Source of the DNA: an uncultured Bacilli bacterium
Lineage (GTDB): Bacteria; Bacillota_I; Bacilli_A; RF39; UBA660
Assembly (NCBI GenBank): GCA_947623705.1
Contig: CANQHT010000009.1
Span: 1 to 21,769 of the forward strand
Reading direction: 5' to 3'
Length of the DNA stretch: 21,769 nt
Both the position numbers and the translations under genes were made by a program. Below the pieces are notes generated by a model, which did no database searches, was not told the origin of the DNA, and saw nothing but the letters and a program-made list of their open reading frames with translations. Positions within the stretch are counted from its first letter, which is position 1; the number at the start of each line of letters is the position of its first letter. This document shows, piece after piece, positions 15,866 through 21,769 of the stretch.

Positions 15866-17119
15866 TTAATCTTTTAAAGTACCAATTGATACAACATAGA
15901 CGCCATCTTCTCTTTTATATGAATAACTTGTTCCTGTTAAAACTAGTAAAAAGTCTGGCTCACCACATTTGTTGATATCTACTTTTTCTTTAAATTTTAA
16001 AAGATTTTTGGCTGCTTCATCAATATAACCTGACCCTAACTTTATTTCTATCGCACCCCATTTACCACTGGTAGTTCTAAGTATAGCATCAATTTCAAAA
16101 TCGTGTTCATCACGATAAAAAGTTATTTCACCAATATTTTGGGTATATATTTTTAAATCCCGCATACATAATGATTCAAATAAAAATCCAAAAGTTTTTA
16201 AATCTTTTAATAAATCATTTGGTTTAATATTTAATATTGCTGTGGCTAAAGATGGGTCAACAAAATATCTTTTTGGCTTAGTTCTTAATGCCGATTTACT
16301 GCGTAGTTCTAATTTAGTAGAATTTACATTTTCTAAAACAAATAATTTTTCTAAAGTATTAATATAATCATTTAATGTTGGTCTTGAAATATCCCCAAAA
16401 GCATTTTTAACATCACTTTCTAAAGTAGAAAATGCTACTTGCGTAGAAATATTACGGGCTAAGGCTCTTAATACAATTTGCATTTTTTCAGGATTCCGCT
16501 CTACATCATTAATTTGTCTTACTTCCTCGTGAATTAAAGATTTAACATATTCTTCACTTATTCGATATTTAGCATCACTTTTAACTTCTAAAGCCGCTGG
16601 CCAACCACCTCTTACAATTATACTTGCTAAATCTTTTAAACTTAATTTAGAAGTCCCTTTTATATCTTTACCATTTATAATATCATTAAAAGATACTTCA
16701 CCAGTTGATTCTAAACTTTCATATAAACTCATTGGGCGCATTAAAACTCGAGATATTCTACCAGTACCAGTATGCATAACTTGCCCTTCACTAGGTCTTG
16801 AAGAACCAGTTAAAATATATTGCCCCTTTAATCTAGTATGGTCAACATCAGTTCGAATACTATCCCAAACAACCGGATACATTTGCCATTCATCAAACAT
16901 TCGTGGCTTTTCACCATTTAAAAATAAAGAGGGCATAGTATTTTTTATTTCTTCATATTCATCTTTTCGGTCGGGATTTTGAAATTCAATAACACTTTTA
17001 GCGTGTTGCATTCCGGTTGTTGATTTACCACACCATTTGCAGCCTTCAATTAAAACGGCTCCCATAATTTCCATTAATTCAGCTATTTCTTTATCTACGA
17101 TTCTTGGTAAATATTTCAT
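15866..17119 (-). CDS. AAA ATPase with DUF4143 C-terminal domain
   Basis: A 417-residue ATPase of the AAA_14/DUF4143 family. Walker A is GCKWCGKST (26-34), Walker B PRMFDEWQ, sensor YILTGSSRP, then a winged-helix middle region (STLESDVKNAFGDISRPTLNDY) and the DUF4143 end, where FEIDAILR and WGAIEIKLG resemble a PD-(D/E)XK nuclease fold. The family is very common, often multicopy, in gut bacteria and archaea, and its biological role is not settled. The gene stands alone between two operons and has its own promoter. SD AGAGG. The promoter region is three 23-bp repeats, and related TTTGC/GCTTTTTTG sequences also follow the stop codon, so the gene may behave as a self-regulated or moveable unit. 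Confidence 0.88.
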   Translation of the reverse strand: MKYLPRIVDKEIAELMEIMGAVLIEGCKWCGKSTTGMQHAKSVIEFQNPDRKDEYEEIKNTMPSLFLNGEKPRMFDEWQMYPVVWDSIRTDVDHTRLKGQYILTGSSRPSEGQVMHTGTGRISRVLMRPMSLYESLESTGEVSFNDIINGKDIKGTSKLSLKDLASIIVRGGWPAALEVKSDAKYRISEEYVKSLIHEEVRQINDVERNPEKMQIVLRALARNISTQVAFSTLESDVKNAFGDISRPTLNDYINTLEKLFVLENVNSTKLELRSKSALRTKPKRYFVDPSLATAILNIKPNDLLKDLKTFGFLFESLCMRDLKIYTQNIGEITFYRDEHDFEIDAILRTTSGKWGAIEIKLGSGYIDEAAKNLLKFKEKVDINKCGEPDFLLVLTGTSYSYKREDGVYVVSIGTLKD

Positions 17120-17142
17120 ATAGAACCTCTTTTCTAAAGAAA

Positions 17143-17171
17143 ATTATAGCACCATTTTATAAAAAAAGCAA
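17143..17171 (-). promoter_or_regulatory. Promoter of the DUF4143 gene
   Basis: On the minus strand -35 TTGCTT (17171-17166) and -10 TATAAT (17148-17143) are exactly 17 bases apart, about 25 bases upstream of the start codon. The -35 box is part of the repeat nearest the gene, so a protein bound to the repeats would block RNA polymerase. Confidence 0.65.
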
Positions 17172-17229
17172 ATTTTATTTTACAAAAAAAGCAAAAATTA
17201 CTTTGCAAAAAAAGCAAAATCTGTTTTTC
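17161..17229 (-). repeat. Three tandem 23-bp repeats upstream of the DUF4143 gene
   Basis: The dodecamer AAAAAAAGCAAA starts at 17161, 17184 and 17207 on the plus strand, an exact 23-base step, and each unit ends in a T-rich stretch closing in C. Read towards the gene, each unit is a G(C/T/A)AAA...TTTGC dyad of about 16 bases followed by seven T, for example GCAAAGTAATTTTTGC in the middle unit. Two helical turns of spacing suggest iterated protein-binding sites. The copy nearest the gene supplies the -35 box. Confidence 0.75.
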
Positions 17230-17254
17230 TAAATCTGATACTGCTTTTATAAAA

Positions 17255-17707
17255 TTATTTATGCAACTTTAATGTAACATTTTCTTTTCCTAAGATATTT
17301 ATTAACTCATCTTGATTCATATTTTGAATATTCCCTATTTTGGTATATTCCCAAGTATTAGAGTCATAAAACAAGCTTATTTTATTACCTTCATATAAAA
17401 CAATATCACCAGGAGTTGTAGTAATTCTTTTATCACTTCGAGGAAGATTAAAACCTAAAGAACCAACTTTTTCAAAATTACCATAATCTTCAGCTTCAAT
17501 TATTACTTCGCCATCTTCTAATCTTTTTAAGAGTTCTCTAGTAGCAGAATTTTCTTCTAATTCCACAGTAAAATCTTGACCATTAATATTTAACATAATT
17601 GTATTATCATTCATCTCTATTTCTTCCTTATCTTTATTTAATATTATAAAACTCCAACCTAAAAGAATTAATATAATAACTCCAACCAAAATTACTTTTC
17701 TCGTCAT
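17255..17707 (-). CDS. Membrane-anchored cyclophilin-like domain protein
   Basis: A 150-residue protein with an N-terminal membrane anchor (about 4-23) and one external cyclophilin-like domain of the small bacterial type: IMLNINGQDFTVELEENSATRELL, a central PRSDKRITTTPGDIVLY and the terminal YTKIGNIQ...ENVTLKLH. Homologous domains have the cyclophilin barrel but usually lack the isomerase active-site set, so enzymatic activity is not claimed. SD GAGG. It follows the GDPD gene by 9 bases and is the last gene of that operon. No strong terminator is seen behind it; AAAAGCA upstream of the first DUF4143 repeat could pair with TGCTTTT in that repeat, using its T tract. Confidence 0.72.
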   Translation of the reverse strand: MTRKVILVGVIILILLGWSFIILNKDKEEIEMNDNTIMLNINGQDFTVELEENSATRELLKRLEDGEVIIEAEDYGNFEKVGSLGFNLPRSDKRITTTPGDIVLYEGNKISLFYDSNTWEYTKIGNIQNMNQDELINILGKENVTLKLHK

Positions 17708-17716
17708 TTAAACCTC

Positions 17717-19534
17717 TTACTTAAATAAATTATTAATTAATTTAACATATTCATTAATTACATTACTAGTGCGACTTTTAAAAATAATATCTTTAGCTAA
17801 AGTGATATTATCCGTAATAATATTATCGACATTTAAACTCGCCATATTATTAATACTTTCTTCCGTATTAACTGTCCAAGCATAGATTTCTTTACCACTA
17901 TTATGAATTTCTTTAACTAATTTTTTATTAACACTTGATGCTTCAATACTAAAATTATCGGCATATTCTAAACTAGTTATATCCCCATAGGCAAGACTCA
18001 TAACATAAACAGTTTTAATACTTTTATCATATTTTTTAGTATTTTCTAATACATCATAAACTTGAGATGTGACAACACAGTTATCTTTAAAATTGTATTC
18101 ATTGATTAGATCAACAACCATCTTTTCAAAATCAACTTCTTTACCACTAGGTTTTAATTCAATATTTAGTTTAATATTATTTTCTTTAGCAAATTCTAAA
18201 ACTTCACTTAAAAGAGGAATTTTTTCGCCTTTAAATTCTTCACTAAAACTACTCCCGGCATCTAATTTTTTAATTTCATCATAAGTTAATTCATAAGTAT
18301 ATTTATTAACACCAGTTGTTCTTTTTAAATTAGTATCGTGTAAAACTACAATTTTGCCATCTTTAGTTTGTTGAACATCTAACTCAATCCAATCGGCTCC
18401 CAAGTCTTTTGCTCCTTTAAAAGCAGACATCGTATTTTCCGGAAAATTAACTGATGCACCCCGATGAGCTGTAACTTCCATAAGTCTTACATATTCCACA
18501 TTTAAATCATATTTACCTTTTATAACCGAATAAGTAAATAAAGTCGAACTAAAAACAACTAATATAATTACAACATATTTTAATATTCTAAATCTTTTAG
18601 TACTTTGTTTTTCATTCTTAACTTTTAAATCACTATGAATAATTTTTTCATTTGTTTTCTCTTTATGGCCATAATATAAAATACTAATTACAGCGTAACT
18701 TAAAGGTGTACTAAGTAAAATGAAGATGATATAAGATACCGCAATTAAAAGCCAAATAATAGTAATTGATAAAGTACCTAAAATGGTTATTTTATTTAAA
18801 AGTTTATATAACAAAATAATTAGGAATATACCTAAAAAGATAAAAATAATATAACTTAAAACAAATAGCAATTGAGTACCAATAATTTTTAAAAAATCTT
18901 TTATTTTATTTTTATGGCTTAATTTAATACTTTTCCTTCTAGCTTCTTTAAAGTTACAATCTTCTAAAATGAAATAATGAATTGCATATAACCATCTAAA
19001 TAAGATAATAAATAGTATTACCACTAGGAAACAATATAAAATTGACAAAGTTACATTATTACTTATGAAATCCGTAATGAATTCGGGAATTTTAATCGTT
19101 GTAATAACACTAGATGACAGACCTAAGTTTAAAAATGGAATTAAGAAAATTACTAAAAATAACATCAAAATATTTTGGGGTTTAAATATCCTTAAAGATT
19201 TTTGAAAAGCTACTTGTAAAGCATTCTTCACGGTTATTTTCTTCTTTAAATAAGAATTATCTAAAATAATAATAATGGTACTAATATCAATAATGGTATA
19301 AAAAGTTATAAAGGCAAGAAGTAATAGTAAAAAGAATAAGGTTAATGGATTAAGTAAAAAAGAACCAATATTTTCTAAAGTTAAATAACTATAACCAGTT
19401 ACTTTGGTAATCAAATGAAATAAACTTAAAAATAATGGCACAAAAATTATGGTAGTCAAAATTTTATAAATTACTTCAAATTTTATTAACGTTTTAAAAT
19501 TATATCCTAAAATATTTTTAATCGCTTTTTTCAT
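17717..19534 (-). CDS. Glycerophosphodiester phosphodiesterase with N-terminal membrane domain
   Basis: A 605-residue two-part protein. Residues 1 to about 340 hold roughly eight membrane helices like the GPDPase membrane domain; residues about 350-590 form the GDPD TIM barrel. Catalytic landmarks are HRGASVNFPENT (from about 357), WIELDVQQTKDGKIVVLHD (Glu, Asp and His), ELKPSG and AWTVN near the end. It should cleave glycerophosphodiesters, such as deacylated phospholipids or teichoic-acid glycerol-phosphate, to glycerol-3-phosphate at the outer membrane face. ATG 19534 is preferred (AGGGAG 6 bases upstream); a GTG at 19549 is in frame. It overlaps the small membrane-protein gene by 17 bases. 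Confidence 0.9.
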   Translation of the reverse strand: MKKAIKNILGYNFKTLIKFEVIYKILTTIIFVPLFLSLFHLITKVTGYSYLTLENIGSFLLNPLTLFFLLLLLAFITFYTIIDISTIIIILDNSYLKKKITVKNALQVAFQKSLRIFKPQNILMLFLVIFLIPFLNLGLSSSVITTIKIPEFITDFISNNVTLSILYCFLVVILFIILFRWLYAIHYFILEDCNFKEARRKSIKLSHKNKIKDFLKIIGTQLLFVLSYIIFIFLGIFLIILLYKLLNKITILGTLSITIIWLLIAVSYIIFILLSTPLSYAVISILYYGHKEKTNEKIIHSDLKVKNEKQSTKRFRILKYVVIILVVFSSTLFTYSVIKGKYDLNVEYVRLMEVTAHRGASVNFPENTMSAFKGAKDLGADWIELDVQQTKDGKIVVLHDTNLKRTTGVNKYTYELTYDEIKKLDAGSSFSEEFKGEKIPLLSEVLEFAKENNIKLNIELKPSGKEVDFEKMVVDLINEYNFKDNCVVTSQVYDVLENTKKYDKSIKTVYVMSLAYGDITSLEYADNFSIEASSVNKKLVKEIHNSGKEIYAWTVNTEESINNMASLNVDNIITDNITLAKDIIFKSRTSNVINEYVKLINNLFK

Positions 19535-19820
19535 CTTTATCTCCCTCACTACTTTTTAAATATTTTTTATATACTTTTTGAAATTTAAATACCGAATTGA
19601 TAACTAAGAATATCCCAATTAAAATTAAACATAGACCTACAGCTATATTATTTTTTAACATTAGAAAACCAGTTCCTAGGATTAACGCAATAACCGTTAA
19701 AAAGAATAAAGCTAAAATAATAGCTAAAGATATTTTAATAAATTTGGGTGTATTTCTTTTTATGCCTTCAATGCTACCCTCATATATAAGTTCTACAATT
19801 AATTCCATTAAATATTCCAT
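19518..19820 (-). CDS. Small two-helix membrane protein, unknown function
   Basis: About 100 residues with an amphipathic N-terminus, two membrane helices (about 28-51 and 56-76) and a charged C-terminal tail ending in SSEGDKDEKSD. I do not recognise a family. The layout resembles small phage-holin-superfamily-like or DUF membrane proteins, which is too weak to name. It sits between the S1-domain gene and the GDPD gene with overlaps or tight spacing, so it is translated with them. Start is uncertain: ATG 19820 is chosen; GTG 19832 overlaps the S1 stop (GTGA) and another ATG lies at 19808, none with a good SD. Confidence 0.65.
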   Translation of the reverse strand: MEYLMELIVELIYEGSIEGIKRNTPKFIKISLAIILALFFLTVIALILGTGFLMLKNNIAVGLCLILIGIFLVINSVFKFQKVYKKYLKSSEGDKDEKSD

Positions 19821-19828
19821 TTTAATAC

Positions 19829-20197
19829 TCACTTATTATCTTTATTATTTCCATAAATGGCTAGTTTTTCATTTAACCAAACATTTAAATTCTCTTTTAA
19901 AGGTAAAAATCCTTTTCTCGTTTCTTTAATTGGATTATTATCATTCGTTGCTTTATAATTGATATTTTTAATCGATAATTTAAGTTGTAAATTTTCTTCA
20001 TTGACATCTAAAACTTGACAATAGATAGTTTCCCCAATCGATACATATTCATGAATATCTTTAACAAAACCTTCAGATACTTCCGAAATATGAATTAAAC
20101 CATTGTAATAAGGATCAATATTAACAAAAATACCATATTTCTCAATACCGGTTACTTGTCCTTTAATAATGTCACCTTTTTTATATTCTTCAGTCAT
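19829..20197 (-). CDS. S1-domain RNA-binding protein (YugI/GSP13-like)
   Basis: A 122-residue protein with one S1 domain at residues 5-75 (KGDIIKGQVTGIEKYGIFVN, GLIHISEVSEGFV, LQLKLSIKNI) and a C-terminal tail of about 45 residues. Stand-alone S1 proteins of this size are the YugI/general stress protein 13 type, thought to contact RNA or ribosomes. ATG 20197 is chosen, with AGGTG 7 bases upstream; the in-frame GTG 20206 is part of that SD. First gene of the GDPD operon. The stop is TGA. Confidence 0.88.
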   Translation of the reverse strand: MTEEYKKGDIIKGQVTGIEKYGIFVNIDPYYNGLIHISEVSEGFVKDIHEYVSIGETIYCQVLDVNEENLQLKLSIKNINYKATNDNNPIKETRKGFLPLKENLNVWLNEKLAIYGNNKDNK

Positions 20198-20214
20198 GAT
20201 TAACACCTAAAATA

Positions 20215-20243
20215 AGTATAACACAAAAATTATTTACTTACAA
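20215..20243 (-). promoter_or_regulatory. Promoter of the S1-GDPD operon
   Basis: On the minus strand -35 TTGTAA (20243-20238) and -10 TATACT (20220-20215) are 17 bases apart, immediately upstream of the SD. The -35 box shares base 20238 with the -35 box of the divergent Nfu promoter, so the two polymerases cannot occupy the site together. Confidence 0.65.
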
Positions 20244-20261
20244 AAAAATGTTGGTTATAAT
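20233..20261 (+). promoter_or_regulatory. Promoter of the Nfu-like gene
   Basis: TTTACT (20233-20238) and TATAAT (20256-20261) are 17 bases apart on the plus strand. Transcription would start near 20268, leaving only about 10 bases before the ATG at 20278 and no room for a normal ribosome-binding site. Confidence 0.6.
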
Positions 20262-20277
20262 AATATTGTGATTTTAA

Positions 20278-20529
20278 ATGAAAGAAGAAAAAAAAGAACT
20301 AAATGTTGAAGAAAAAATTAAAGAGATGATTGAAAACATTCGTCCTTATCTCAATATGGATGGTGGCGACATTGAATATGTTAAGTATGAAGATAATTAT
20401 GTGTATATCAAATTAACCGGAACTTGTACGAATTGTTTACTCCAAGATAATACAATTAATGATGGCTTACTTAATATGTTTCAAGAAGAAATGCCCGAAA
20501 TAAAAGGAATTATCAATATACCGATATAA
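20278..20529 (+). CDS. NifU C-terminal-domain (Nfu-type) Fe-S scaffold protein
   Basis: An 83-residue single-domain Nfu protein. IRPYLNMDGGDIEYV (21-35) and TGTCTNC (48-53, with Cys50 and Cys53 as the CxxC cluster ligands) are the family signature; an EEMPEIKGIINI end completes the fold. It should hold and pass on an iron-sulfur cluster in the cytosol, probably as a dimer. This is the only confident plus-strand gene in the window. It has about ten charged residues before the usual domain start. No SD precedes the ATG and the predicted promoter is very close, suggesting a nearly leaderless message. Its last codons are part of a bidirectional terminator. Confidence 0.92.
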   Translation: MKEEKKELNVEEKIKEMIENIRPYLNMDGGDIEYVKYEDNYVYIKLTGTCTNCLLQDNTINDGLLNMFQEEMPEIKGIINIPI

Positions 20530-20537
20530 TTCCTTTT
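20502..20537. terminator. Bidirectional terminator inside the end of the Nfu gene
   Basis: AAAAGGAATTAT (20502-20513) pairs perfectly over 12 bases with ATAATTCCTTTT (20526-20537) around a 12-base loop and is followed by T-rich sequence on both strands. It serves the convergent Nfu gene (stop 20527-20529) and the CotS-like gene (stop 20538). The left arm encodes the last residues of the Nfu protein. Confidence 0.8.
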
Positions 20538-21458
20538 CTATTTTAATAACCAATCTATTTTTTCTAAATTAGTGTACTTACTTATTTCAGTGTACGCTTT
20601 TTTTAAAAAATCTTCATATTCATTAACTTTCTTTATTATTGGTAGTAGTCTTTCTTCATCACCATTATTATTCATTATATCTTCATAAATATCAAAATAG
20701 TAAGATGGATAAAGAAGTCTTGCATATAACATATGATAACTATAAGGGGTTAATTTTTTAATTTTTAAATAAGTAATTAAATCTAATAAACTATCTTCCC
20801 CATTAAAAAATTCGATTTTTAAAAACCCGGCCACATCCCGCACTTCTAAATCAAAAATAAAACTTAGGGGATTTAAATAATTAAGATTAGTGTTGGGATA
20901 AAATATTCGTCGGTGCGATAAGGTAATATTGTCATATTCTGATAAGCCAATAACTTTATTAATTTTATTAACATAACTAATGGCATTTTCGGCAAGACCA
21001 ATATAATAACTAAAAGAATCTAAAACTATTTTTTTATCTTTACCTAGTTCTTTTATTTGATATTCAAAATAATCAATTTTACTACTCCAAAGTTCACCCC
21101 AGTTGTTACGATATAATTTACTATTGGTACTATTTAATTTTAATTTACTTAAATATTCACATAAAGTTATAAAATTAATTTGTTCATCTTTATTACAATT
21201 AAGTTTTAATAAAAGATAATAATTATCGCCAACTTTAGTTAAGATTTGCCCATAACGATTAAAGATAAATTCATGAACCCTTATACCTTTAAATTTGAGT
21301 TCGTTACTGATGGTTATTAAATCTTTAAGTTCTTCTTCAGTTCGATTGAAAAAGACAAAATAAAAAGTATCACCATAATAGGTAAAGGTCGCATAGTTAT
21401 TCTTTTCTTCAAGATTGGGAATATCAAAATTATAATTATAATTTATTATCTCTTTCAT
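20538..21458 (-). CDS. Hypothetical protein, possibly CotS/YutH-like kinase-fold
   Basis: A 306-residue soluble protein. A first part rich in Tyr/Phe beta segments (FTYYGDTFYFVFFNRTEEEL, GQILTKVGDNYYLLLKL) is followed by a helical part with LAENAISYVNKI, TLSHRRI and LNPLSFIFDLEVRDVAGFLK. The early lobe and the later N-P-x-x-x-x-x-D...RD arrangement recall the CotS/YutH spore-coat relatives of aminoglycoside kinases, but no clear ATP-binding residues are identified, so function is not assigned. The start is the only ATG available; no SD precedes it, and a TACAAT -10-like box (minus strand 21473-21468) lies just upstream, suggesting a very short leader. It is separated from the right-edge gene by a terminator. 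Confidence 0.5.
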   Translation of the reverse strand: MKEIINYNYNFDIPNLEEKNNYATFTYYGDTFYFVFFNRTEEELKDLITISNELKFKGIRVHEFIFNRYGQILTKVGDNYYLLLKLNCNKDEQINFITLCEYLSKLKLNSTNSKLYRNNWGELWSSKIDYFEYQIKELGKDKKIVLDSFSYYIGLAENAISYVNKINKVIGLSEYDNITLSHRRIFYPNTNLNYLNPLSFIFDLEVRDVAGFLKIEFFNGEDSLLDLITYLKIKKLTPYSYHMLYARLLYPSYYFDIYEDIMNNNGDEERLLPIIKKVNEYEDFLKKAYTEISKYTNLEKIDWLLK

Positions 21459-21475
21459 ATCTAATAAATTGTATG

Positions 21476-21502
21476 AAAAAAACTGATGTTTAAATCAGTT
21501 TT
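21476..21502 (-). terminator. Terminator of the right-edge gene
   Basis: On the minus strand AAAACTGAT (21502-21494) pairs with ATCAGTTTT (21487-21479) around a 6-base loop, followed by seven U (21482-21476). The first arm includes the last bases of the upstream gene stop codon. Confidence 0.8.
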
Positions 21503-21769
21503 ATTTATGATTTTCTAATTCTTTTTCAAATTTTTGAACTAATGCATCAAACATATTTTCACAAGCTTGCATGAATGCTTCCTTTTGTTCTTGGAAAACA
21601 TTTGTTACTTCTGATGTTGGTGCACTTACCTCTTCAGATGCTGGTGTTACCGGAGTAATTGGAATTTCTGTAACAGTTGGTGTCACTTCTGGAGTCTCTA
21701 CATTAGGTGTTACTGTTGGAGCAACTTCTGGCATCGGAATTTCCGTAACTGGAGCACTTGCTTCAGGTA
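21501..21769 (-). CDS. Partial gene: Pro/Thr/Val/Glu-rich protein with C-terminal helix
   Basis: The minus-strand frame is open from the right edge of the window to a TAA at 21503-21501 (about 88 codons), so the ATG at 21734 is internal and the real start lies outside. The visible part is a low-complexity stretch of Pro, Thr, Val and Glu with repeats of P-E-V-x-P-T-V-T and V-T-E-I-P, then an amphipathic helix with VFQEQKEAFMQACENMFDAL and the charged end EKELENHK. Such linkers often hold a globular domain away from a membrane or assembly, but nothing here shows which. I recognise no family. A strong terminator follows directly. Confidence 0.75.
   Translation of the reverse strand, partial: PEASAPVTEIPMPEVAPTVTPNVETPEVTPTVTEIPITPVTPASEEVSAPTSEVTNVFQEQKEAFMQACENMFDALVQKFEKELENHK

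Noticed and set aside
17161..17229. Tandem repeats as a CRISPR array
   Set aside because: Repeats are only 12-16 conserved bases with no unique spacers and no cas genes nearby; they coincide with a promoter.
19829..19831. TGA read as tryptophan (Mollicutes code)
   Set aside because: Trp residues in conserved motifs checked in the MBOAT gene are TGG and no conserved protein needs a TGA to be read through; TGA here ends the S1 gene.
19597..19929. Plus-strand 110-codon open frame
   Set aside because: It is the complement of the S1 and small membrane-protein genes, with low-complexity Lys/Ile content and no SD.

Overview
This is a strongly AT-rich, tightly packed bacterial window in which almost every gene lies on the minus strand. 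Tryptophan is written TGG, stops are mostly TAA/TAG and Shine-Dalgarno (SD) boxes are strong. The content (YtrA-type GntR with ABC genes, an OmpR-type sensor system beside an FtsX exporter, a Dlt-like operon, a membrane-domain GDPD) suggests an uncultured, low-GC, Gram-positive-type Bacillota, perhaps an Erysipelotrichales/RF39-like gut lineage. That placement is inference.

Layout, left to right. 1-323: intergenic stretch with a bidirectional hairpin terminator and three copies of a 13-mer. 324-3701: likely one minus-strand transcript running GntR regulator, ABC ATPase, ABC permease, DUF1287 protein, SDR dehydrogenase, from a good sigma-70 promoter covered by three 10-bp repeats. 3711-9289: a five-gene Dlt-like envelope acylation operon with promoter and terminator (adenylation enzyme, fold-type-III PLP decarboxylase, carrier protein, MBOAT acyltransferase, SGNH transferase). 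9334-10271: a frameshifted DUF1016/YhcG nuclease-like gene. 10334-15691: ABC ATPase, large FtsX permease, response regulator and histidine kinase, a peptide-sensing/export type module with a probable response-regulator box in its promoter. 15698-15773: a candidate small RNA antisense to a perfect ribosome-binding site. 15866-17229: a DUF4143 ATPase gene with three 23-bp repeats as its promoter region. 17255-20243: an operon of S1-domain protein, small membrane protein, GDPD phosphodiesterase and anchored cyclophilin-like protein. 20233-20529: a plus-strand Nfu-type Fe-S scaffold gene whose promoter overlaps the divergent S1 promoter. 20538-21769: a possible CotS/YutH-like protein and the 3' end of a Pro/Thr/Val/Glu-rich gene leaving the window.

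The most notable system is the Dlt-like operon. It has the parts for activating an amino acid (ligase), carrying it (carrier), passing it through the membrane (MBOAT) and placing it on an envelope polymer (SGNH protein). Three things set it apart from ordinary D-alanylation. A LysA-like decarboxylase is translationally coupled between ligase and carrier. The ligase has Ser where DltA has its selectivity Cys. The MBOAT ends in Ile-Tyr-Ala-Asp-Phe, which fits the C-terminal tyrosine acyl-shuttle motif normally supplied by DltX, and no dltX is visible. I infer a cargo other than D-alanine, for example the product of amino-acid decarboxylation. The cargo and the acceptor polymer cannot be read from sequence.
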